Shown: one piece after another, positions 1-5,866 of the stretch
Numbering within the stretch: position 1 is the first letter of the stretch
How the letters are laid out: each line of letters starts with the position of its first letter
Source: Acidimicrobiaceae bacterium
GTDB taxonomy: Bacteria > Actinomycetota > Acidimicrobiia > Acidimicrobiales > RAAP-2
Assembly (NCBI GenBank): GCA_030838245.1
Contig: JAUTXB010000179.1
Location: 1-5,866 of the forward strand
Direction of reading: 5' to 3'
DNA: 5,866 nt
The notes under the pieces: model-generated
The model's input: the letters and a program-made list of their open reading frames with translations, nothing else
Databases searched by the model: none
Told to the model about the DNA's origin: nothing
Translations under genes and position numbers: made by a program

Positions 1-607
1 TGTCCGAGAGCAAGACGGCGGTGTAGGAGGCCACGGCCGGGGCCACCACAGCTGCGGCCACGCCCGCCGGCCGGGTAAGCGCCTGCAGTAATCGGATGGC
101 CGGGGTGTCGCGCCATCGGGCCGGCAGCAGCCCGCTCAGCTCGCCCGCCCCAGCCAGGCCGGCGGCCGGGCCGAAGGCGGTGAGGAGCCACGTCCCCATC
201 GACATCGGCGAGGTGGGCTTGACCACCCGCAGCATGTTGGCGAAGCGCTCGGGCCGCCCCAGGTCGTGGACCAGGGCGACGAGGCTACCGGTGATGGCCA
301 CCATGGCGCCGATCCGTCCGGTGCGGCGAAGCGCGGGACGGTCGGTGCGGTCGGCCCCGGCGGCCAGCAGCGACGAGCCGCCGGCCAGGCCGCCGAGGAA
401 CAGGTAGGCGGGGATGTCGGCGGCCCACGGGGACGCCTTGACGACAGGACGGCCGTAGTAGGACGTGAACGTGGCGTCGGGGACCATCGTGCGCTCCCCA
501 CCGCCGCGACCGCCCTTGCGCCGACGACCGGTGCCGGTGCCGGGAGCCGCGCTGGCCACCGGGGGGACGCCGGCCGGCCGTTTGCCGTTGGCCGCCGGTG
601 CGTTCAT
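1..607 (-). CDS. nrfD: NrfD-type membrane subunit of formate dehydrogenase (partial, C-terminus off window)
   Basis: Open frame from an ATG at 607-605 to the window edge: 202 residues visible, no stop. Residues 1-40 are low-complexity Ala/Gly/Pro/Arg. From residue 41 the sequence looks like NrfD/PsrC-family proteins: a SYYGRPVVK stretch (49-57), a first membrane helix at about 65-84 with GGLAGGSSLLAAGA, a second at about 98-115 leading into the family-typical HDLGRPERF (114-122), then KPTSPMSMGTWLL opening a third helix (136-156), and a fourth at about 181-200. NrfD proteins are integral membrane partners of iron-sulfur subunits and exchange electrons with quinones, so the inferred role is passing electrons from FdhB to menaquinone. 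The ATG overlaps the fdhB stop as ATGA, implying translational coupling. No good Shine-Dalgarno precedes 607, whereas GGGGAG sits 6 nt before an in-frame ATG at 487-485 (Met41), so the true start may be there. Family call is confident; the start is not. Confidence 0.88.
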   Translation of the reverse strand, partial: MNAPAANGKRPAGVPPVASAAPGTGTGRRRKGGRGGGERTMVPDATFTSYYGRPVVKASPWAADIPAYLFLGGLAGGSSLLAAGADRTDRPALRRTGRIGAMVAITGSLVALVHDLGRPERFANMLRVVKPTSPMSMGTWLLTAFGPAAGLAGAGELSGLLPARWRDTPAIRLLQALTRPAGVAAAVVAPAVASYTAVLLSD

Positions 608-1488
608 GACCGGTTCCGGGCGAAGGCGACGACCGTCCCGGCCAACAGCGCGGCGGCGGCCAGGCCGGCCCTACGCCACATGGCGGGGAGGTCTCTGGTG
701 GTGACCACCGGGTCGGGTGGCAGCCCATAGACCTCGGGCTCGTCGAGGAGGAGGAACATGGCCCCCGCTCCCCCGATGCCGTCCTCGGGATCGTGGCCGT
801 ACAGCCGGGCACTTCCCACACCGGCCTCCAACAGGGTGGCCACGCGCCCCGCGGCGCGCTGGCGCAGCTCCTCGACGTCGCCGAACTGGATGGACTGGGT
901 CGGGCACGCCTGGGCGCAGGCCGGCGTCATGCCCTCACCCAGGCGGTCGTAGCACAGCGTGCATTTCTGGGCGATGCCGGCGTTCTTGACGACCCCCTTC
1001 TCGCCGATGCGCCGGTCGATCACCCCGAAGGGGCAGGCGGGCACGCAGTACCCGCACCCGTTGCAGATGTCCTCTTGGACGACGACCGTGCCGAACTCGC
1101 TGCGGAAGAGCGACCCGGTCGGACAGACGTCGAGGCAGGCGGCCGACGTGCAGTGCTTGCAGACGTCCGAGGACATGAGCCACCGGAACTCGGGCCGGTC
1201 GCTCGGCGCCCCGGACAGCCCCGTGCCCTGTTGCCGCGCCGACGTCGGCTGCTCGATGAAGGCCACGTGGCGCCAGGTGCTGGCCCCGAGCGCACCGGTG
1301 TTGTCGTAAGAGGATCCGAGGAACTCGAGGCCGTCCTCGGGGACGCCGTTCCACTCCTTGCAGGCCACCTCGCAGGCCTTGCACCCGATGCAGATCGAGG
1401 TGTCGGTGAAGAAGCCCTTCCGCCTGGGCGGGTCCGTCCAGCCCGCAGCTCGGGCCGGATCGACCGGATCTGCGAACAGGTCGGTCAA
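604..1488 (-). CDS. fdhB: Formate dehydrogenase beta subunit, four [4Fe-4S] ferredoxin-like protein
   Basis: This 294-residue electron-transfer subunit resembles FdnH/FdoH. Sixteen cysteines form four clusters' worth of ligands: CIGCKACEVAC (C33, C36, C39, C43), CKHCTSAACLDVCP (C110, C113, C118, C122), CNGCGYCVPAC (C142, C145, C148, C152), and CTLC plus CAQAC (C176, C179, C191, C195). Family knowledge pairs these into two ferredoxin-like modules that wire the FdhA cluster to the membrane subunit. A hydrophobic segment near the C-terminus (about 274-290), flanked by WRR and RNRS, is a likely single membrane anchor, as in FdnH. The start chosen is TTG (1488-1486): it has AGGAGG 4 nt upstream and overlaps the fdhA stop as TTGA, and no ATG or GTG lies between it and the first cysteine motif. 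The frame stays open far upstream, but that part is antisense-like sequence inside fdhA and lacks family features. The stop overlaps the nrfD ATG. Confidence 0.95.
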   Translation of the reverse strand: MTDLFADPVDPARAAGWTDPPRRKGFFTDTSICIGCKACEVACKEWNGVPEDGLEFLGSSYDNTGALGASTWRHVAFIEQPTSARQQGTGLSGAPSDRPEFRWLMSSDVCKHCTSAACLDVCPTGSLFRSEFGTVVVQEDICNGCGYCVPACPFGVIDRRIGEKGVVKNAGIAQKCTLCYDRLGEGMTPACAQACPTQSIQFGDVEELRQRAAGRVATLLEAGVGSARLYGHDPEDGIGGAGAMFLLLDEPEVYGLPPDPVVTTRDLPAMWRRAGLAAAALLAGTVVAFARNRS

Positions 1489-4400
1489 TTCCCCTCCTCG
1501 ACCGTCTGGTGGGCGGTGCCGGTCTCGGGCGTGATCCCCGCCCGGAGGCGGTACTCGTCCACGTAGGCCAGCAGCGCCGGACCGGTGGGGCGGCGGCCGG
1601 GCCGGATGTCGCAACTGGCCACCTTGCTCTCTTGGATGTGGACGTTGGCGTCGAGCTGGACCCCGAGGAGGTCGTTGGCCGAGTCGCCGCTGACCAGCGC
1701 GTCGGCACCCACCCCCCAGTGATAGGGCAGCCCGATCTGGTGGATGGTGCGGCCGCCGACGGTCAACGGCACCATCCGGTCGGTGACCAGCACCCGGGCT
1801 TCGACGGCGGTCCGGGCGGTGACGATGGTCGCCCACCCCAGGTGCTGGAGCTCGCGCTCGGCGGCCAGCTCCGGGGACACCTCGCAGAAGAACTCCGGCT
1901 GGAGTTCGGCCAGGTACGGGAGCCACCGGCTCATGCCCCCGGCCGTGTGGTGCTCGGTCAGCCGGTAGGTCGTCACTACGTAGGGAAAGACCTCGCTGCC
2001 CGGTTCGGGGGGCGACGGGTTCATGAGGTTGTCGCCGCGCCGGTAGATCTCGCGGGTCGGGTTGGCCTGCTGGAGATACATGGCGTTGCGCAGCGGCGAC
2101 TCCGTCGGCTCGTAGTGGGTGGGCATGGGACCGTCGACCAACCCACTCGGCGCATAGAGCCAGCCCTTCCCGTCGGACTGCATGATGAACGGGTCGTCCC
2201 CGGCCAGGCCCTCGGGTCCGCCCTGGCCGGGCGTCGGGCGGTACGAGGGCTCGGTGGTCACCGGGAAGTCGGGTACGTCGTGACCGGACCACTTCTTGGC
2301 CTCGGCATCCCACCACACGTAGGCCTTTCGCTCGCTCCACGGCTTCCCGTCGGGGTCGGCCGAGGCGCGGTTGTAGAGGGTGCGCCGGTTCATGGGCCAG
2401 GCCCAGCCCCATTCCGGGGCCACCCAGGACTGCTCGTGTCCGGGCTTGCGCCGCTTGGACTGGTTGACCCCTTCGGCGTAGACACCGGTGTAGATCCAAC
2501 AGCCCCCGTCGGTCGAGCCATCGGCGGCCATCTCGGTGTAGCTGCTGAGCATCTGGCCGGCCTTCTCGCCGGTGAGGTGCCGCCCGTTGACCTCTTGCAG
2601 CACGGCGTCGGCCGAGGGGTCGCCCGTGTCGTCGACGGGGTAGTCCCAGACCAGGTCGTTGACGGGCCGGTCACGCTCCAGATCGGAGCCGGACAGGCGA
2701 TCTCGCACCATCCGGCCGAGGTGGAAGAAGAAATGCAGGTCGCTGCGGGCATCGCCGGGCGGCTCCACCGCCTTGTGGTGCCACTGCAACATCCGCTGGG
2801 TCTGGGTGAAGGTGCCGTCCTTTTCGGTGTGGGCGGCGGCGGGGAACAAGAAGACCTCGGTCCCGATGTCCTCGGTCTTCAGCTCCCCGGTGGCGATCTC
2901 GGGGCCGTCCTTCCAGAAGGTGGCCGACTCGATCGCCTGAAAGTCCCGCACCACCAGCCACTTGAGCTTGGCCATGCCCAGCCGCTGGAGCTTGCCGTGG
3001 GCCGAGCCGACCGCCGGGTTCTGGCCCACCACGAAGAAGCCGTCGACCTTGTCGTCGTTCATCAACATGGCCGTCTCATAGGTGCCGTGGTCCCCGGTCA
3101 ACCGGGGCAGGTAGTCGAAGCAATAGTCGTTGTCTGCGGTGGCGGCATCGCCCCAGTAGCTCTTGAGCAGGCTCACCGTGTACGCCTCGGCCGAGCTCCA
3201 GAACCCCTTTTGGCCCTCGGTGGTGATCGATCCGACGTAGTCGGCCAGGGTGTCGTCGATGCCCGCCTTGGGCATGGGCAGGTACCCGGGGAGGAGGTTG
3301 AACAGCGTGGGGATGTCGGTCGACCCCTGGATGCTGGCGTGGCCCCGGAGGGCGAGGATGCCGCCGCCGGGGCGGCCCATGTTGCCCAAGAGGAGCTGGA
3401 TGATGGCGGCGCCGCGGATGTACTGCACGCCCACCGAGTGCTGCGTCCACCCCACCGAGTAGACCCAGGCCGTCGTGCGCTCACGGCCGCTGTTGGCCGT
3501 GACTGCCTCGCACACTTTGTTGAACTCCTCGGCCGGCACACCACACACCTCCTCGACCATCTCTGGGGTGTAGCGGGCGTAGTGTCGCTTCAGCACCTGG
3601 AAGACACAGCGCGGGTGCTGGAGGGTCTCGTCCCGTTCCAGGTCGCCGCCGTGCACCTGGGCGCCCCCGCTCCCGAACACGTCCCCGCCGGCACTGCTCT
3701 GGTCGCCGGTCTCACGCCCACCGGCGGCGGCCGGTTCCGACGGCCCCTGGTAGGCCCAGCTGCTCGAGTCATAGGTTCCGGTGTCGGGGTCGTAGCCCGA
3801 GAACATGCCACCGAGGTCCTCGGTGTCCACGAAGTCCTCGCCCACCAGGGTCGAGGCGTTGGTGTAGGGGACGACGTAGTCGCGGAAGTATTTCTCATTG
3901 GTCAGGATGTAGTTCACGATCCCGCCGAGGAAGACGATGTCGCTGCCGGCCCGCAGGGGCACGTGTTGGTCGGCCAGCGCCGAGGTCCGTGTGAACCGCG
4001 GGTCGACGTGGATGACGGTGGCGCCGCGCGCCTTGGCCTCCATCACCCACTGGAAGCCGACCGGATGGCACTCGGCCATGTTGGAGCCCTGGATGACGAT
4101 GCAGTCAGAGTTCTGGAGGTCCTGTTGAAAAGACGTGGCTCCCCCACGACCGAACGAGGCACCCAAACTGGGCACCGTGGCGCTGTGTCATATGCGGGCC
4201 TGGTTCTCCACCTGGATGGCCCCGAGGGCGGTGAATAACTTCTTCATCAGGTAGTTCTCTTCGTTGTCCAGCGTGGCCCCGCCCAGGCTGGCGAACCCGA
4301 GGGTGCGCCGCAGGGTGTTGCCGTGCTGGTCGGCGTCCTGCCAGGTCCGCGCCCGGCTCTCGACGACCCGGTCTGCGACCATGGCCATGGCCCGGTCCAG

Positions 4401-4757
4401 GGGAAGCTCCTCCCACTCGGTGCCGTAGGGCCGTCGGTACCTGACCTTGGTGAGTCGGCTCGGGCTGTTGACCAGCTGCTCGCTGGCCGAGCCCTTGGGA
4501 CACAGCCGGCCTCGGGAAACGGGCGAGTCGGGGTCCCCCTCGATCTGGACGACCTTGCCGTCGGTCACGTAGACCCGCTGGCCGCAGCCCACCGCGCAGT
4601 ACGGGCAGACGCTCTTGACCACCTCGTCCGCGGTCTTGGTCCTCGGCTCCAGGCCTGCGGTGGGCGCCGACTGGACGGCCGCGCCGCGCCCCGACGGATC
4701 GGCCCCGGTCAGTTGCTTGACGACGGGCCACGAGTGAAACGCCTGGCGGATGCCCAT
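1485..4757 (-). CDS. fdhA: Selenocysteine-containing formate dehydrogenase catalytic (alpha) subunit
   Basis: Catalytic subunit (FdnG/FdoG-like, DMSO reductase superfamily) oxidising formate to CO2 at a Mo- or W-bis-MGD centre. It is 1090 residues if the TGA at 4190-4188 is read as selenocysteine 190. The N-terminal Fe4S4 domain has C51, C54, C58 and C86 (CPYCAVGC, then RLCPKGS). ENQARI-Sec-HSATVPSLG is the active-site segment, with His191 beside Sec as in E. coli enzymes. NMAECHPVGF (His231), GWTQHS (437-441) and ALRGHASIQGSTD (Arg471) are conserved core motifs, Arg471 likely matching the active-site Arg of FdhF. A C-terminal MGD-binding domain spans about 920-1045. An Ala/Gly/Ser/Asp-rich stretch at 338-376 looks like a variable insert. 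The ATG at 4757 has GGAGGG 7 nt upstream. No twin-arginine signal is visible, so the protein is probably cytoplasmic-facing. The frame is open upstream of 4757 into the MFS gene, but that part has no family features. Without recoding it would split into a 189-residue N-terminal piece and a C-terminal piece. Confidence 0.95.
1493..1498 (-). promoter_or_regulatory. Ribosome binding site of fdhB
   Basis: AGGAGG lies inside the last codons of fdhA, 4 nt before the TTG at 1488. This supports a TTG start in a stretch where no ATG or GTG is available, and a coupled restart of ribosomes finishing fdhA. Confidence 0.75.
4158..4176 (-). promoter_or_regulatory. Candidate bacterial SECIS hairpin downstream of the fdhA UGA
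   Basis: In the mRNA, GGUGCCC pairs with GGGUGCC around the loop AGUUU: seven consecutive pairs, five Watson-Crick and two G-U wobbles. The 5' arm starts at nucleotide 12 after the UGA. In the E. coli fdhF SECIS, as recalled, the apical stem also starts at nucleotide 12, and its GGUC loop carries G20-U21; here the loop also has G20-U21. Bacterial SECIS elements lie inside the coding region just after the UGA and bind SelB. The bulged U of the E. coli element is absent, so the match is good but not complete. Confidence 0.7.
4188..4190 (-). other. In-frame UGA read as selenocysteine (Sec190 of FdhA)
   Basis: The codon is TGA on the minus strand. The same frame continues without interruption on both sides, and both sides are conserved formate dehydrogenase sequence: ENQARI before, HSATVPSLGASFGRGG after. 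The family has Sec or Cys at exactly this position, followed by His. The selenolate coordinates Mo/W during formate oxidation. A single sequence change from a Cys TGC/TGT codon would look the same, but the hairpin at 4158-4176 argues for genuine recoding. The Sec machinery (selA, selB, selC, selD) is not in the window. Confidence 0.93.
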
Positions 4758-4764
4758 GAGATTT

Positions 4765-4770
4765 CCCTCC
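4765..4770 (-). promoter_or_regulatory. Ribosome binding site of fdhA
   Basis: GGAGGG lies 7 nt before the ATG at 4757-4755. It is a near-consensus Shine-Dalgarno and decides the start codon, since the reading frame stays open further upstream into the MFS gene. Confidence 0.85.
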
Positions 4771-4777
4771 AACGTGT

Positions 4778-4802
4778 GAATCGATCCTATCCAGATCGAT
4801 TC
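4778..4802. repeat. Perfect 9-bp inverted repeat in the MFS-fdhA gap (possible operator)
   Basis: GAATCGATC and GATCGATTC are separated by the 7-base spacer CTATCCA (plus strand). The repeat fills about half of the 47-base gap, starts 2 bases after the MFS stop and ends 20 bases before the fdhA ATG. Each arm contains the self-complementary ATCGAT, so the element is both an inverted and a direct repeat, with 15 bases between equivalent points. It is AT-richer than the genes around it. A dimeric regulator binding site is one reading; an mRNA hairpin between the genes is another. No U-run follows, so an intrinsic terminator is unlikely. Confidence 0.6.
4784..4789 (-). promoter_or_regulatory. Weak candidate -10 box for an fdhA promoter
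   Basis: TAGGAT fits the TANNNT pattern of actinobacterial -10 boxes and would place a transcript start near 4777, leaving a leader of about 20 bases that still includes the ribosome binding site. No convincing -35 hexamer is visible 16-18 bases upstream. The box overlaps the spacer and one arm of the inverted repeat, so a protein bound there would block it. This is weak evidence, as the genes could equally be co-transcribed from upstream. Confidence 0.25.
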
Positions 4803-4804
4803 GG

Positions 4805-5866
4805 TCAGCCGGGCGCCGGAGCGGCGGTCCTCGGCCGAGTCGATCGAGACCCCGACGACTCCGCCTCGCGCTCGAAGGTGCGCACCACCTCCTCGACCGA
4901 CAGCCCCTTGGTCTCGGGCAAGAAGCGGTACACGAAGACAATGGCCATGAGGCAGAGAACGGCGAAACAGACGAGCACCCAGTCGAGGCCAATCGAAGAG
5001 TTCCACACCGGGAAGACCTCGATGAGGGCGAAGTTGGCCAGCCAGTCGACGCTGGCACCCGTCGAGGCAGCCGTGCCCCGCACCGCGGTGGGGAAGACCT
5101 CACCCTGGAGGAGCCAGCCGGTCCCGCCGACGCCCACGGCGAAAGAGGCGATGAAGAAGTCGAGTCCCACCATGACCAAGACGAGCTTGGCCGTGCCGGA
5201 CAGGAAGCCCAAGCCGGCGGCGGCCACGACGGCGAAGACGGCCATCCCCAAATAGCCGCCGATGGCCAACTTGCGCCGGCCCAACCGGTCGATGAAACGG
5301 AAGGCGAAGTAGGTGGCAGCCACGTTCACGGCGGTCATGATGGCCGTCACCTCGACACCGGCCGTAGTGCTGGCGACCACAGACGAGCTCCCGCCCTGGA
5401 AGATGGGGCCGAGCAGGTGGGGGCCGTAATAGAGGGGGACGTTGATGCCGGTGACCTGCTGGAAGAAGAAGAAGACGCAGACGACCAGGAGAGCCCGTTT
5501 CACTCCGGGTGTCCACGCGCTCCGTTGCTTCTGGCTCTGCTCCACGTCTTCCCGGTAGAGCAGGCGGGCGGTGCTCTCGATGGCCTTGCTCGACACCTCG
5601 ACCCCGAAGCTGGACAGCGCCTCTCTGGCCTTGTCATACCGACCTTGGCGCATCAACCACCGAGGGGACTCGGGCATGGTGGTCCGCAACACCAAGCCGA
5701 TGAGGGCCGGGACGGCGCCGATGCCGAGGATGAGGCGCCAACCGACCGTTCCGGCGCTGCCCGGTGCGACTCTCAGGATGACGAGGGCCACGATGTAGGC
5801 GGAGAGGATCCCGACCGTGATCATCCACTGCTGGAGCATGGACAGCGCCCCCCGCCGGCCCTTGGG
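4805..5866 (-). CDS. Sugar-porter-family MFS transporter (partial, N-terminus off window)
   Basis: 353 residues are visible, in frame from the window edge; an internal ATG at 5839 is not the start, because the preceding residues (PKGRRGALS) continue the family pattern before helix 5. Visible signatures, numbered from the first visible residue, are PESPRWL (65-71) after helix 6, QQVTGIN (136-142) in helix 7, DRLGRRKL (193-200) in the helix 8-9 loop, EVFPTAVRG (256-264), and PETKGLSVEEV (317-327) after helix 12. About eight of twelve helices are present; helices 1-4, roughly 130 residues, lie outside. Such proteins are usually proton symporters or facilitators for sugars, polyols or related organic substrates in the cytoplasmic membrane. 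The substrate cannot be read from this sequence. Before EVFP the sequence has GGTGWLLQG, where many sugar porters have a GPxPW-type motif. The short gap and shared strand suggest co-transcription with fdhA, but a metabolic link is unproven. Confidence 0.92.
   Translation of the reverse strand, partial: PKGRRGALSMLQQWMITVGILSAYIVALVILRVAPGSAGTVGWRLILGIGAVPALIGLVLRTTMPESPRWLMRQGRYDKAREALSSFGVEVSSKAIESTARLLYREDVEQSQKQRSAWTPGVKRALLVVCVFFFFQQVTGINVPLYYGPHLLGPIFQGGSSSVVASTTAGVEVTAIMTAVNVAATYFAFRFIDRLGRRKLAIGGYLGMAVFAVVAAAGLGFLSGTAKLVLVMVGLDFFIASFAVGVGGTGWLLQGEVFPTAVRGTAASTGASVDWLANFALIEVFPVWNSSIGLDWVLVCFAVLCLMAIVFVYRFLPETKGLSVEEVVRTFEREAESSGSRSTRPRTAAPAPG

Noticed and set aside
793..1566. A 257-codon open frame on the plus strand opposite fdhB
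   Set aside because: It is a mirror frame of the iron-sulfur subunit with no domain or start signal of its own.
1489..2499. Upstream extension of the fdhB reading frame to an ATG at 2499, which would give a 631-residue protein
   Set aside because: The extra part is Arg/Pro/Gly-rich out-of-frame sequence inside fdhA with no family similarity; the TTG at 1488 has a proper ribosome binding site.
1485..4175. A separate gene starting at the GTG at 4175, with fdhA as a broken pseudogene
   Set aside because: The frame is continuous through the TGA, both halves are fully conserved, and the TGA falls at the known Sec site; a start here would drop the active-site residue and the iron-sulfur domain.
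1509..4238. A 909-codon open frame on the plus strand opposite fdhA
   Set aside because: It is antisense to a confidently identified gene, shows no recognisable domain, and its Gly/Val/Leu/Arg-rich content is what third-position GC bias produces on the opposite strand.
4778..4802. The inverted repeat as an intrinsic terminator of the MFS gene
   Set aside because: The stem is only half G/C and no U-run follows it; the next bases lead straight into the fdhA ribosome binding site.
4105..5103. A 332-codon minus-strand frame spanning the MFS and fdhA junction
   Set aside because: It overlaps two genes with clear family motifs in other frames, and its composition is typical of a shadow frame.

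Overview
The window reads as part of one operon-like cluster. Every supported gene lies on the minus strand, so transcription runs from high to low coordinates. The DNA is very GC-rich by eye, with strong G/C bias at third codon positions. The formate dehydrogenase proteins resemble the actinobacterial form of the family, which suggests a high-GC actinobacterium, possibly an uncultured or deep-branching lineage. That placement rests on recalled family resemblance, not on a search.

Layout in transcription order: (1) 5866-4805, the C-terminal two thirds of a sugar-porter-type MFS transporter, with its start beyond the window; (2) a 47-base gap, 4804-4758, holding a perfect 9-bp inverted repeat and a strong ribosome binding site; (3) 4757-1485, the catalytic subunit of a molybdenum/tungsten formate dehydrogenase, 1090 residues, interrupted by one in-frame TGA at 4190-4188 that is almost certainly read as selenocysteine (residue 190); (4) 1488-604, the four-cluster iron-sulfur beta subunit, starting at a TTG that overlaps the fdhA stop; (5) 607-1, the N-terminal 202 residues of an NrfD-type membrane subunit, overlapping fdhB by ATGA and running off the window end.

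Together fdhA, fdhB and nrfD encode a membrane-bound respiratory formate dehydrogenase. Formate is oxidised at the Mo/W-bis-MGD site with Sec190, electrons pass through the [4Fe-4S] cluster of FdhA and the four clusters of FdhB, and NrfD probably delivers them to the (mena)quinone pool. NrfD replaces the cytochrome b gamma subunit of the E. coli FdnGHI/FdoGHI enzymes. FdhA shows no Tat signal, so a cytoplasm-facing enzyme is likely. The two 4-nt overlaps imply translational coupling and fixed stoichiometry.

The most notable feature is the selenocysteine codon. A hairpin begins 12 nt after the UGA, the same offset as in the well-known E. coli fdhF SECIS. A standard gene caller would split this gene in two at the UGA. 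No tRNA, rRNA, CRISPR array, insertion sequence or terminator was seen. Apart from the 47-base gap, the window is fully coding.
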